The notes beneath the pieces are model-generated. The model had not been told where the DNA came from. It did no database searches and saw only the letters and a program-made list of their open reading frames with translations. Made by a program: the position numbers and the translations under genes. This document shows, piece by piece, positions 35,446 to 44,845 of a DNA stretch of 64,000 bases. The DNA is from Rhizobium sp. ASV8. GTDB taxonomy: Bacteria > Pseudomonadota > Alphaproteobacteria > Rhizobiales > Rhizobiaceae. Positions within the stretch are counted from its first letter, which is position 1; every line of letters begins with the position of its first letter. The stretch is taken from NCBI RefSeq assembly GCF_016429255.1, contig NZ_JAELUG010000011.1:1-64000 (forward strand), read 5' to 3'.

Positions 35446-38112
35446 TCACGCGCGCGCCTTGATTGCCGCCTGCGCCGCCGCAAGTCGTGCAATCGGCACG
35501 CGGAAGGGCGAGCACGACACATAGTCCAGCCCGATATCCTCGCAAAAATGGATCGAGGCGGGATCGCCGCCATGTTCGCCGCAAATCCCCAGCTTCATGT
35601 CGTTGCGCGTGCGTCGGCCGCGCTCGGCGGCAATGCGGATCAGCTCCCCTACCCCATCGAAATCGAGCGAGATGAACGGATCGTGCTCGATGATGCCCTT
35701 GCGTTGATAAGTGGGGATGAAAGCGGCAGCGTCGTCGCGCGATATGCCGAAGGTCGTCTGCGTAAGGTCGTTGGTGCCGAAGGAGAAGAATTCGGCTGCC
35801 TCGGCGATGATATGGGCACGCAGGGCGGCGCGCGGCAACTCGATCATCGTACCGACGAGATAGTCTATCTTCATCATGGCTTCGGTCATGACGGCGCGCG
35901 CCACTTCGTCGATCCGGGCCTTGACGTAGTCCAGCTCCGAGCGCAGGCCGACGAGCGGCACCATGATCTCGGGCACGACCGGAGCGCCGGTTTCGCGTGC
36001 GGCAAGAACCGCCGCCTCGAAGATCGCGCGAGCCTGCATCTCGACGATCTCCGGATAGGAAATCGCCAGGCGACAACCGCGATGGCCTAGCATCGGATTG
36101 AACTCATGCAAGGCATCGACGCGCTGACGCAATATCGCCGGCTCCATGCCCATGCTGCCGGCAACCTCGGCGATCTCCTCATCGGTCTTCGGCAGGAATT
36201 CGTGAAGCGGCGGATCGAGCAGGCGGATTGTGACCGGCAGGCCGTGCATGATGGTGAAAAGGGCGGTGAAATCGAGCCGCTGCATGGGCATCAGCTTGGC
36301 AAGTGCCGCGCGGCGCCCGGCCTCGTCTTCAGCCAGAATCATCTCGCGCATCACATGGATGCGGTCGCCCTCGAAGAACATATGTTCGGTTCGGCAAAGC
36401 CCGATGCCTTCGGCGCCAAACGAGCGGGCGGCCCGCGCATCGGCCGGCGTATCGGCATTGGTGCGCACTGTCATGCGGCGGGACCGATCGGCCCAGACCA
36501 TGATGCGTCCGAAATCGCCCGACAGTTCCGGCTGGATCATCGGCACTTCGCCCTTCAGTACCTGGCCTGTCGAACCGTCGATGGTGATGATGTCGCCCTT
36601 GGTCAGGGTGACGCCGATGCCGATCAGCTTCTCGTTGCGCATGTCGATACGCATGGTGCCGGCACCCACGACGCACGGAATGCCCATGCCGCGGGCGACA
36701 ACGGCCGCATGGCTGGTCATGCCGCCGCGCGTCGTCAGGATCGCTTCGGCAGCATGCATGCCGTGAATGTCTTCCGGGCTGGTTTCGATGCGCACGAGGA
36801 TGGCTTTACGGCCCTCCTCCTCGGCAACGATCGCCTCCTCGGCGGTAAACACGATTTCGCCGGTGGCCGCGCCGGGCGAAGCGGGCAGGCCCGAACCAAT
36901 GACCTCGCGGCGAACGCGCGGGTCGATCGTCGGATGCAGCAGCTGATCGAGCGTCATCGGATCGATGCGAGCCACGGCTTCATCCTCCGTGATCACCCCC
37001 TCGTCGACCATATCGACGGCAATCTTCATCGCCGCCTTGGTGGTTCGCTTGCCGGATCGCGTCTGCAGCATCCAGAGCTTGCCGCGCTCGATGGTGAACT
37101 CCAGATCCTGAACGTCGCGATAATGTGCTTCCAATTGCGCACAGATACTCCGGAACTCAAGGAAAGCTTCCGGCATCAGCTTTTCCATCGACGGCCGCTC
37201 GTAACCCGAGGCGATGCGGGCGGCCTCCGTGATGCTCTGCGGCGTGCGAATACCGGCGACGACATCCTCACCCTGCGCGTTGACGAGGAATTCGCCGTAA
37301 AGCTCCTTCTCGCCCGTCGACGGGTTGCGGGTGAAGGCGACCCCGGTTGCCGAGGAATTGCCGAGATTGCCAAAGACCATCGCCTGAATGTTGACAGCGG
37401 TGCCCCAAGCTTCCGGAATGTTGTGCAGATGACGATAGGTGACGGCGCGGGCATTCATCCAGCTGGAAAAGACAGCGGAGACGGCACCCCAGAGCTGCAC
37501 CTCCGGATCCTGCGGGAAGGCTTCGCCCAACTCCTCCTCGATCACGGACTTGTAGATCGAAACGACGTGCTGCCATTCGACCGCGGTCAGGTCCGTGTCG
37601 AACTCATGGCCGAACCGGGCTTTTTCGTCCTCGAGGATTTCCTCGAAAATCTCGTTGTCGAGACCCATGACGACGTCGGCATACATCTGGATGAAGCGAC
37701 GATAGCTGTCCCAGGCGAAACGGGCGTCGCCGGCATCGTGGCCGAGCGCCTGCACCGTCGTGTCGTTGAGACCCAGGTTGAGAACGGTATCCATCATGCC
37801 GGGCATGGAAGCACGACCGCCGGAGCGCACGGAGACCAGCAGCGGTCGCTCCGTATCGCCGAATTTGCGGCCGGTAATGGCCTCCATCTGCTTGAGGCCC
37901 TGCATCACCTGCGGCTTCAGCTCGTCGGAGACTTTGCGTCCGTTTTTATAATAGGAAGTGCAGGCGTCGCAGACAATCGTCAGTCCCGGAGGAACCGGCA
38001 GGCCGAGACTGCACATTTCGGCAAGGTTCGCGCCTTTGCCGCCGAGCCTCTCAAAGTCTCCCGCGCCGCCCTCGGCTTTGCCGTCGCCGAATGTATAAAC
38101 CCACTTCGTCAT
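35446..38112 (-). CDS. ppdK: Pyruvate, phosphate dikinase
   Basis: An 888-residue enzyme interconverting pyruvate, ATP and phosphate with phosphoenolpyruvate, AMP and pyrophosphate. Order: ATP-grasp N-domain (GGKGANLAEM near 27), the phosphohistidine domain (LTTRGGMTSHAAVVARGMGIP, catalytic His in TSHAA), and the PEP-binding TIM barrel ending with SFGTNDLTQTTFG and GICGEHGGDP. In rhizobia it supports gluconeogenic growth on C4 acids. ATG 38112 gives MTKWVYTFG, the standard N-terminus. The gene stands alone; upstream is a large hairpin. Confidence 0.97.
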   Translation of the reverse strand: MTKWVYTFGDGKAEGGAGDFERLGGKGANLAEMCSLGLPVPPGLTIVCDACTSYYKNGRKVSDELKPQVMQGLKQMEAITGRKFGDTERPLLVSVRSGGRASMPGMMDTVLNLGLNDTTVQALGHDAGDARFAWDSYRRFIQMYADVVMGLDNEIFEEILEDEKARFGHEFDTDLTAVEWQHVVSIYKSVIEEELGEAFPQDPEVQLWGAVSAVFSSWMNARAVTYRHLHNIPEAWGTAVNIQAMVFGNLGNSSATGVAFTRNPSTGEKELYGEFLVNAQGEDVVAGIRTPQSITEAARIASGYERPSMEKLMPEAFLEFRSICAQLEAHYRDVQDLEFTIERGKLWMLQTRSGKRTTKAAMKIAVDMVDEGVITEDEAVARIDPMTLDQLLHPTIDPRVRREVIGSGLPASPGAATGEIVFTAEEAIVAEEEGRKAILVRIETSPEDIHGMHAAEAILTTRGGMTSHAAVVARGMGIPCVVGAGTMRIDMRNEKLIGIGVTLTKGDIITIDGSTGQVLKGEVPMIQPELSGDFGRIMVWADRSRRMTVRTNADTPADARAARSFGAEGIGLCRTEHMFFEGDRIHVMREMILAEDEAGRRAALAKLMPMQRLDFTALFTIMHGLPVTIRLLDPPLHEFLPKTDEEIAEVAGSMGMEPAILRQRVDALHEFNPMLGHRGCRLAISYPEIVEMQARAIFEAAVLAARETGAPVVPEIMVPLVGLRSELDYVKARIDEVARAVMTEAMMKIDYLVGTMIELPRAALRAHIIAEAAEFFSFGTNDLTQTTFGISRDDAAAFIPTYQRKGIIEHDPFISLDFDGVGELIRIAAERGRRTRNDMKLGICGEHGGDPASIHFCEDIGLDYVSCSPFRVPIARLAAAQAAIKARA

Positions 38113-38203
38113 TGTCCCGTCCAACTCCCGAGGCTGAACTTAATTCATTGAGCGACAAATGAAAATCGACAAATGCGGCGGAATGTTGCATTGCACAATA
38201 AAT

Positions 38204-38261
38204 ATGGCCCGCAAGCCATGGAATTCAATCGATTGATTGGAATCCATGGCTTGCGGGCCAT
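38204..38261. terminator. Large hairpin between the CorC-type gene and ppdK
   Basis: Perfect 19-base arms (ATGGCCCGCAAGCCATGGA at 38204-38222 and its reverse complement at 38243-38261) separated by 20 bases, whose centre CAATCGATTG is itself palindromic. It follows the CorC-type gene on the minus strand and is trailed there by ATTTATT, so it may be its terminator; the length is exceptional. Confidence 0.6.
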
Positions 38262-38319
38262 TTCGGATGCGAGAAAGAGACCGGCTCGAACGAGCGGCTC
38301 ACCACCCACAGATCGGTGC

Positions 38320-39645
38320 CTAGGCTTGCGATTCGCGTCGAGCCAGGATCTTGTCGATCCGCATGCCGTCGAGGTCGACGATCTCGAAGTGCCAGCCGCC
38401 GAAGATGAAGCTTTCGCCCACCTCGGGCAGGTGACCGAGATGATAGAGAGCAAAACCGGCGAGCGTGTGGAAATTGACGTCTTCCTCGCCCTCGCGCAGG
38501 CCGAGCCTCGCAAAGGCATCATAAACCGGCATCATGCCTTCCATCAGCAAGGAGCCGTCGGCACGCTCGACGACGTCGGGCGCTTCGTTTTCCATATCGG
38601 GAAGATCGCCGGCAATCGCTTCCAGCAGATCCGTCTGGGTGACGATACCTTCCAGGCTTCCATACTCGTCGATGACCATGGCAAGACGAACGGGCGCGCG
38701 CTTGAAGTTTTCAAGCACCTTGAAGACGGCGGTGGATTCGTGGACGACCAGAGGCTGGCGAATGACGGCCATTGGATTGAGCGGTTCGCCATTTAGAAGT
38801 TGATCGAGAAGATCCTTCTTCAGGACCATGCCGAGCGGCTCGTCGATCGATCCGCGCGCAACCAGAAGCTGTTCGAAGCGGCTCGCGCGAATGGTCTTCT
38901 GCATCTCTTCCGGCGTATCGTCGGCATCGATCCAATCCACCTCCAGCCGAGGCGTCATGATGTTCGACACATCGCGGTTGCCGATGTTGAAAATGCGTTC
39001 GACCAGGTCCTGCTGTGCCTGTTCCAAGAGACCGGCCTCCTGGCTTTCGGCGATCAAGAGCTTGATCTCGGCCGGCGAATGCAGCGAGCCCTCGCCGGCG
39101 CCGGGACGCAGCCCGAAAAGCCGCAGGACGAGATTGCCAAGGCCGTTGAGCACGGTGATTGCCGGACGCAGCAGGAAGAGGAAGAGGCCTAGCGGCCGCA
39201 CCACGCCCAGAGCCGTACCCTCGCTGCGCTGCAAGGCCAGGCTCTTCGGCGCGAGCTCGCCGAGCACGATATGGAGTGCGGTGATGATGATGAAGGAAAT
39301 CGCGACGGCGATCGCATGAGAGCTTGCCGCGGCCCATGCGCCTGGAAGAAAATCGAGAAGTGGCTCGAGAAGATGGGCGAGAGCGGGTTCGCCGACCCAG
39401 CCGAGAGCGAGCGACGAAATCGTAATACCGAGCTGCGTGGCCGCCAGGTTGGCGTCGAGATTGTCGACCGCCTTCTGCAGCGACTTGGCATTCATCCGCC
39501 CCTCGGCGACCAGCTCCGTCACACGGCTGCGGCGAACGGAAACCAGAGAAAACTCCGCCGCAACGAAAAAGCCGTTGGCGGCAACGAGTAGCAGCACGGC
39601 GAGTATTCCGAGGAAATCGAAAATACCGCCACCAGATCCAGACAT
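38320..39645 (-). CDS. CNNM/CorC-type membrane protein with CBS and transporter-associated domains
   Basis: A 441-residue protein: DUF21/CNNM membrane domain (about 1-200, starting with ILAVLLLVAANGFFVAAEFSLVSVRRSR), a CBS pair (about 215-340) and a C-terminal CorC_HlyC domain (DVNFHTLAGFALYHLGHLPEVGESF). Often labelled hemolysin, but the family is associated with magnesium or cobalt efflux. ATG 39645 has GGAAGGGAA just upstream. Upstream lies smc on the same strand. Confidence 0.9.
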   Translation of the reverse strand: MSGSGGGIFDFLGILAVLLLVAANGFFVAAEFSLVSVRRSRVTELVAEGRMNAKSLQKAVDNLDANLAATQLGITISSLALGWVGEPALAHLLEPLLDFLPGAWAAASSHAIAVAISFIIITALHIVLGELAPKSLALQRSEGTALGVVRPLGLFLFLLRPAITVLNGLGNLVLRLFGLRPGAGEGSLHSPAEIKLLIAESQEAGLLEQAQQDLVERIFNIGNRDVSNIMTPRLEVDWIDADDTPEEMQKTIRASRFEQLLVARGSIDEPLGMVLKKDLLDQLLNGEPLNPMAVIRQPLVVHESTAVFKVLENFKRAPVRLAMVIDEYGSLEGIVTQTDLLEAIAGDLPDMENEAPDVVERADGSLLMEGMMPVYDAFARLGLREGEEDVNFHTLAGFALYHLGHLPEVGESFIFGGWHFEIVDLDGMRIDKILARRESQA

Positions 39646-39778
39646 ACTTCCCTTCCGGGCGGATGAGCGCCACATGTTGTTGATCGGAAACGAAACTATC
39701 ACGCTTTCAGGCTGTGCGGCAGCCGAGGCGGCAATTTCTTGTCTATATCAGAACAGTTTTCTTTCCTGACGGAAAGGC

Positions 39779-42700
39779 TCAGGCGATCTCGCGCAGCCGC
39801 TCTGCGGTCTGGAGGTCAACGGAGACGAGTTGCGATACGCCCTGTTCGGCCATCGTCACGCCAAAGAGGCGATCCATGCGGGCCATGGTGATGGGATTGT
39901 GGGTGATGACCACGAACCGCGTCTCGGTCGAAGCAGCCATCTCGTCCATCAGATTGCAATAGCGCTCGACATTGTGGTCGTCGAGCGGTGCGTCCACTTC
40001 GTCCAGAACGCAGATCGGCGCGGGATTGGTGAGAAACACTGCAAAGATCAGCGCCATCGCCGTCAACGCCTGCTCGCCGCCAGACAGCAGCGTCATGGTC
40101 TGCGGCTTCTTGCCGGGCGGACGAGCGAGGATTTCGAGACCGGCCTCAAGCGGATCGTCCGACTCGATCAGCTGCAACTCGGCCGTGCCACCACCGAAAA
40201 GGTGGGTGAAGAGCCGCTGGAACTGCGCGTTGACGATATCGAAGGCCACGATCAGACGCTCGCGGCCCTCACGATTGAGGCTCTGGATCGCGCCGCGCAA
40301 CTTCCTGATGGCGTCGATGACGTCATCGCGCTCCTTGATCAGCGCCTGCAGCCGCTCGGTCAGCTCCTTGCTTTCTTCCTCGGCGCGCAGATTGACGGCG
40401 CCAAGGCGCTCGCGCTCCATCTTCAGCCGTTCCAGCTCGCGCTCGACCTCGCGCAGATCCGGTATAGTCTGCGATGCAGAAAGGCCGGTCAGGCGCATCG
40501 CTTCATGCGGCTCGACATTCAGCGCCTGTCGAATGCGCAGCTCGCTTTCCTGCCGCCGCTCCCGTGCGGACACCAGACGCTCCTCGACGCGGCCGCGCTT
40601 TTCGCGGCTTTCGGCAAGCTCGGAAAGCGCCGTCGCCGCGTGCCGATCGGCCTCGCGCTGAACGACTTCCGCCTCCGCGAGACGGTCAGCAGCCAAACGG
40701 CGGGCATCATCGGCCTTCTGCAGCTCGTTCATCAGCGCACGGCGCTTGTCGTCGAACTCATCAGGCGCGAGATCAAGCTCGGAAGCTTCGTCACGCGCTT
40801 CCTCTTCGCGGTCGCGCAAGGTCTGAATGTGTTCTTCGGCGCTGGCCGCACGCTGGCGCCAAGTGTCGCGCTCCTGCCGGATCGCGAGGATGCGGCGTTG
40901 CCGAGCCTCGTTTTCCCGGTTCAGGCCTTCGTGGCGGGCGCGGGCTTCGGCCAGCGCGCCGCGATCGGTCGCGACTTCCACCTGCTGCGCCTGCAGTTTC
41001 AGATCGATGCCTGCGAGATCCGGCGCATCTTCCAGCTCGATCCGGACATTCTCGTCCTGCATCGTCACGTCTTCCAGCTGCTCGTGCAGCCCGCTGACGG
41101 CCTCAGCAATCACATCGCGGCGGCGGATGAGGTCGCCGGATGCGCGTTCGGCTGCAGCCAAAGCTTCCCGAGCTTCGGCGAGGTTGCGGGCGGCGAGCCG
41201 GCTGGTATCGCGAGCCGCCGTCAAGCGTCCTTCCTCGGCCCGGATCGCCTCGGCGGCGGCAGACAGGCGCTCTTCCGCTTCCATCTGCACGTCGCGCGCA
41301 AGCTCAGCCTCGGCTTCCAGTTCGGAGAGACGGTTTTTCTGCGCCAGCCGCAGAGCTGCTGCACTTGGGGCATCCGCCCCGGTCACATGGCCGTCCCACC
41401 GGAAAACCGCGCCATCCTTCGTCACCAGCCGCTGGCCCGGTTTCAACGCCGACATCAGGCGCCGTGCATCATCTGCGGCCGCGATACCGATCTGGCGAAG
41501 GCGCCGCGTCAGCGCCGTCGGCGCACCGACGTGCGAAATGAGCGGCACCACGCCTTCCGGCAAGGCCGGATCGGTCGCGCCGCTGCCATTGTCGGACCAA
41601 TAGACCGGCGCCTGCGGATTAAGCGGGGATTCCAGATCATCGCCGAGCGCCGCACCAAGCGCCGTCTCATAACCGCGATCGACACGCAGTTCCTCGGCAA
41701 CGGGCGAAAATGCGCCGGACGCGGCTCCCGCTGCCAGCATCTTGGAAATGGTGCGGGCTTCTGTTTCGAGCGCGTTCAGCCGCGAGCGCGCCTGTTCGAC
41801 CGGGCCGCGCGACAGGGCTTCGGTCTCCCGAGCCTTGGAGAGAGCCGTCTCGACAAGCTGGATAGCAGCTTCAGCGTCAGCGACAACACTCTCCGCCGCC
41901 TCGACCATGTCACGCTTCTCGCCCGGGTCCGGCAACTCGGCCATCTTTTCGTCGATCGCGGCAAGTTCACGGTTCGCCTCATCGACCTGGCGCTCGAGCC
42001 TCATCTTGCGGTCGGCGAGATCGCGAATGGCGCGCTCGAGCTGATTGCGAGCAGCGGCAGCCTCGGCGCGCTCTGCGGTCAGAGCGGAAAAAATCCGTTC
42101 GCTATCGGCAAGCTTTGCAGCCGCCTCCTCGAATACGCCGCGTGTTTCCTCGGCAAGCCGACCGGAATCGGCGAGAATATCAGCGAGATCTGCCTCCTCG
42201 GCATCGAGCTTGGCGAGAATGGACGCGTTGTCGGCGACGAGACGTTCCTCGCGGCTGATATCTTCGCCAAGCTGCGCCAATCGGCGCGTCAGCTCGTCGC
42301 GCCGACGCAGGATGCGGTTGGCATCCTCTTCCAGCTGGTTGCGTGCGAACTGCAGGCGTTGCAGGGCAGCTGCGGCTTTCGCCTCCTCGTCGCGCAATTC
42401 CGGCAGCTTGAAGCTGGCGATGCCCTGCAACTTCGCCGCCTCCATCTGGATCTGCGCCTTTTCCGCGACCAGAACGGTTGCCTGATTGAGAGCGCTATCG
42501 GCCTCGGCCTCGGCTTCCTTGGCCTGCACCCAACGAATATGCAGCAGCATTGCCTCACGGGCGCGAATATCGGCCGAAAGCATCTTGAAGCGGTTCGCCT
42601 GGCGGGCCTGACGCTTCAGGCTCTCGATCTGGCTTTCGAGCTGCGACGTCACATCATCGAGCCGCTCGAGATTGCTCTCCGCGGCGCGCAGACGAAGCTC

Positions 42701-43240
42701 GGCCTCATGGCGGCGAGAATGCAGGCCGGAAATGCCGGCCGCCTCTTCCAGCAGCTGACGCCGCGCCTGGGGCTTTGCCTGAATGAGTTCGCCGATACGA
42801 CCCTGCCCCACCATGGATGGAGAGCGCGCGCCGGTGGAAGCGTCGGCGAAAAGCAGCTGCACATCCTTGGCGCGCGCCTCCTTGCCGTTGATACGATAGA
42901 CCGAACCCTGTTCGCGCTCGATACGACGCGTCACCTGGATTTCGTCGCTATCGTTGAAGGCGGCAGGCGCCGTGCGGTCACTATTATCGAGATAAAGGCC
43001 GACTTCGGCGGTGTTGCGCGCCGGACGATTGCCCGAGCCTGAGAAGATGACGTCGTCCATGCCCGACGCGCGCATGTTCTTGTAGGAATTCTCACCCATC
43101 ACCCAACGCAAGGCTTCGACAAGGTTGGACTTGCCGCAGCCGTTCGGGCCAACCACGCCGGTCAGGCCGCGCTCGATGACGAATTCTCCCGGCTCTACGA
43201 AGGATTTGAAACCGACGAGTCTAAGCTTGTTGAACTTCAT
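39779..43240 (-). CDS. smc: Chromosome segregation SMC ATPase
   Basis: A 1153-residue SMC. Walker A GPNGCGKSN lies near residues 32-40; long coiled coils (about 170-490 and 660-1000, rich in E, A, R and heptads) flank a hinge around 500-650 (GYETALGAALGDDL, DGHVTGADAP); the C-terminal head has LSGGEQALTAMALIFA and Walker B CVLDEVDAPLDD. It condenses and organises the chromosome with ScpA/B. ATG 43240 gives the canonical MKFNKLRLVGFKSFV start. Divergence in length is normal for alphaproteobacteria. Confidence 0.97.
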   Translation of the reverse strand: MKFNKLRLVGFKSFVEPGEFVIERGLTGVVGPNGCGKSNLVEALRWVMGENSYKNMRASGMDDVIFSGSGNRPARNTAEVGLYLDNSDRTAPAAFNDSDEIQVTRRIEREQGSVYRINGKEARAKDVQLLFADASTGARSPSMVGQGRIGELIQAKPQARRQLLEEAAGISGLHSRRHEAELRLRAAESNLERLDDVTSQLESQIESLKRQARQANRFKMLSADIRAREAMLLHIRWVQAKEAEAEADSALNQATVLVAEKAQIQMEAAKLQGIASFKLPELRDEEAKAAAALQRLQFARNQLEEDANRILRRRDELTRRLAQLGEDISREERLVADNASILAKLDAEEADLADILADSGRLAEETRGVFEEAAAKLADSERIFSALTAERAEAAAARNQLERAIRDLADRKMRLERQVDEANRELAAIDEKMAELPDPGEKRDMVEAAESVVADAEAAIQLVETALSKARETEALSRGPVEQARSRLNALETEARTISKMLAAGAASGAFSPVAEELRVDRGYETALGAALGDDLESPLNPQAPVYWSDNGSGATDPALPEGVVPLISHVGAPTALTRRLRQIGIAAADDARRLMSALKPGQRLVTKDGAVFRWDGHVTGADAPSAAALRLAQKNRLSELEAEAELARDVQMEAEERLSAAAEAIRAEEGRLTAARDTSRLAARNLAEAREALAAAERASGDLIRRRDVIAEAVSGLHEQLEDVTMQDENVRIELEDAPDLAGIDLKLQAQQVEVATDRGALAEARARHEGLNRENEARQRRILAIRQERDTWRQRAASAEEHIQTLRDREEEARDEASELDLAPDEFDDKRRALMNELQKADDARRLAADRLAEAEVVQREADRHAATALSELAESREKRGRVEERLVSARERRQESELRIRQALNVEPHEAMRLTGLSASQTIPDLREVERELERLKMERERLGAVNLRAEEESKELTERLQALIKERDDVIDAIRKLRGAIQSLNREGRERLIVAFDIVNAQFQRLFTHLFGGGTAELQLIESDDPLEAGLEILARPPGKKPQTMTLLSGGEQALTAMALIFAVFLTNPAPICVLDEVDAPLDDHNVERYCNLMDEMAASTETRFVVITHNPITMARMDRLFGVTMAEQGVSQLVSVDLQTAERLREIA

Positions 43241-43343
43241 CGGGAACGCACCCCACTCCACCGGCAGGAGAAGGAAACGCGAGAAGCCGCCGTCCGAGAT
43301 ACCGAGACGGTGGCGACAAAATACTTGTGTTCAAAGGGGATTG

Positions 43344-43377
43344 TCACAGGCGTGCGACCTCGGCCGCTCGCCTGTGA
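43344..43377. other. Inverted repeat between the DsbA-type gene and smc
   Basis: TCACAGGCG (43344-43352) and CGCCTGTGA (43369-43377) form perfect 9-base arms with a 16-base loop. No T-tract follows on the minus strand, so it is not a clean terminator; it may be a regulatory or mRNA-stability element in front of smc. Confidence 0.5.
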
Positions 43378-43393
43378 TTCAAAAAGGCGCGGA

Positions 43394-44083
43394 TCAGAGC
43401 AGGCTGTCGATAAGCTTCGACATGGCACCAACAGACATGTCCCCTGCGTAGCGCTTGCCATTAATCAGGAAGGTCGGCGTCGCATTGACACCGAAATCCT
43501 TGGCTGCGCGTTCACGTACGGAGTTGACATCATCCAGAAGCTTCTGGTTCGTCAAGCATTTCGTGAAGCTATCCTCAGTAAAACCGGCGAGTTTCGACAT
43601 CTGAAGCAATGCGGCGCGACCGTCGACATCAGGTGAAGCCCAGGCGATCTGCTGCTTGAACAGCATCTCGACCATCGGCATGTACTGCTCCTGCGGGGCG
43701 CAACGAGCCAGCATGAAGGCTGCGGCGGCGCGCGGGTCAAACGGGAATTCGCGAATGATGAAGCGAACCTTGCCGGTATCGATGTATTTCTGCTTGATCG
43801 TGTCGAAGGTCGTGACGGCGAAATGCGCGCAATGCGGGCAGGTCAGCGACATGTATTCGACGATCTTGACCGGTGCATCTTCCTTGCCGAAAGCGATTTC
43901 CGGCAGCGGGCCGGGCTTCATCACCTCGTTCATGTCTACGTTGCCATCCGACGGGGGAATGGCGTCGTCGCCGGACGCAGCGGATGCGGTGTCGGCAAAG
44001 GCAGCGAACGCCACCGAAAGAGCTGCAACGGCGGAGCCGCCCAGCAGGTGGCGTTTGGTCAAAAGCATGTCGGACATCGGCAT
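43394..44083 (-). CDS. Periplasmic DsbA-type thiol:disulfide oxidoreductase
   Basis: A 229-residue exported thioredoxin-fold protein. A signal peptide with KRHLLGGSAVAALSVAFAAF and cleavage near ASA lies at 10-40; the active site is CPHC in YMSLTCPHCAHF and the cis-Pro loop is NATPTFLINGK. Related to the DsbA/Com1 group of alphaproteobacteria, which oxidise or isomerise disulfides in the periplasm. ATG 44083 or 44077 could be the start; I use 44083 for the nearby GGGTGA. It lies downstream of a DUF721 gene on the same strand. Confidence 0.9.
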   Translation of the reverse strand: MPMSDMLLTKRHLLGGSAVAALSVAFAAFADTASAASGDDAIPPSDGNVDMNEVMKPGPLPEIAFGKEDAPVKIVEYMSLTCPHCAHFAVTTFDTIKQKYIDTGKVRFIIREFPFDPRAAAAFMLARCAPQEQYMPMVEMLFKQQIAWASPDVDGRAALLQMSKLAGFTEDSFTKCLTNQKLLDDVNSVRERAAKDFGVNATPTFLINGKRYAGDMSVGAMSKLIDSLL

Positions 44084-44252
44084 AGAGTCACCCGTCGTTA
44101 AAAGAGGTCTTCGAATGTTCCATGCGATATAACGGCTGGTTGCCGCTAACAAGGCACGGTTGACCAACTTTCTTCAAAGAATTGTGACCTGGCGAAGACA
44201 AACAACTCAAATTTCTTCCACAAGTCTACAAAGAGCTATCTGGCGAGCGCTC

Positions 44253-44747
44253 TCAGCGCCGTTTCCAGACCATCGCAGTGCCCAGCCTCTGGATTGCCGC
44301 GCGAATTTTCTCGTCCTCGATACCATCCATCATGCTCTCGAGCTTTCTTGCGGCCTCCCCCTTCAACGGCGGCGGCGTGCGGGATCGCTTCGAAGCCACC
44401 GAAACCGGCTTCTGCACGATGCGGATCTGGTGAACCGCGTGAAAGCCGAAGAAGCCGTTGATGCGCTGGATGAGCTCACCTTGCGCATGGGTGAGAAAGA
44501 GCGCACGGGCACCTTCGCAGGCAATCGTCAGCACGCCCGGCTGATACCGATCGTCCATGCCGGGGCCGCTGCGCTTGGCCCAGGCAATCTTTTCCGGGCG
44601 TGTGCAATCGGCAAAATCCTCGCCGGCGATCTCGTCCCAGCAGCCAAGCAGCGTCGTATTGATCCCGGCGCGCTTCGCCAGCACGGGATCGACGATGCCG
44701 TTGGTCAGCTCGGAAATCTGTTTCTCGCCTTTTCGGGGATAACTCAT
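44253..44747 (-). CDS. DUF721/DciA-like protein
   Basis: A 164-residue protein with a DUF721 (DciA) domain: LLGCWDEIAGEDFADCTRPEKIAWAKR and LTIACEGARALFLTHAQGELIQRINGFFG. DciA is the ancestral loader of the replicative helicase DnaB in many bacteria, alphaproteobacteria included. The start is uncertain (ATG 44747, ATG 44768 or TTG 44813). It is divergent from mutY, placing a replication factor next to a repair enzyme. Confidence 0.8.
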   Translation of the reverse strand: MSYPRKGEKQISELTNGIVDPVLAKRAGINTTLLGCWDEIAGEDFADCTRPEKIAWAKRSGPGMDDRYQPGVLTIACEGARALFLTHAQGELIQRINGFFGFHAVHQIRIVQKPVSVASKRSRTPPPLKGEAARKLESMMDGIEDEKIRAAIQRLGTAMVWKRR

Positions 44748-44845
44748 GTCAATCGGGTTCCGGCGCATGCTTTGTACGTTCCGGACCTTGATCGCCCGAC
44801 GCAGCTTGGCCAAGTATAGAGCACTTCCCCTCGATGCGGCAAATC

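Noticed and set aside
36106-38151. 681-codon open frame opposite ppdK
   Set aside because: Same reason: mirror of a canonical pyruvate phosphate dikinase gene, His/Asp/Gly-rich translation without domains.
39830-43042. 1070-codon open frame on the plus strand opposite smc
   Set aside because: It is antisense to a clearly real smc gene and has no recognisable domain; long antisense frames arise from the high-GC codon bias.
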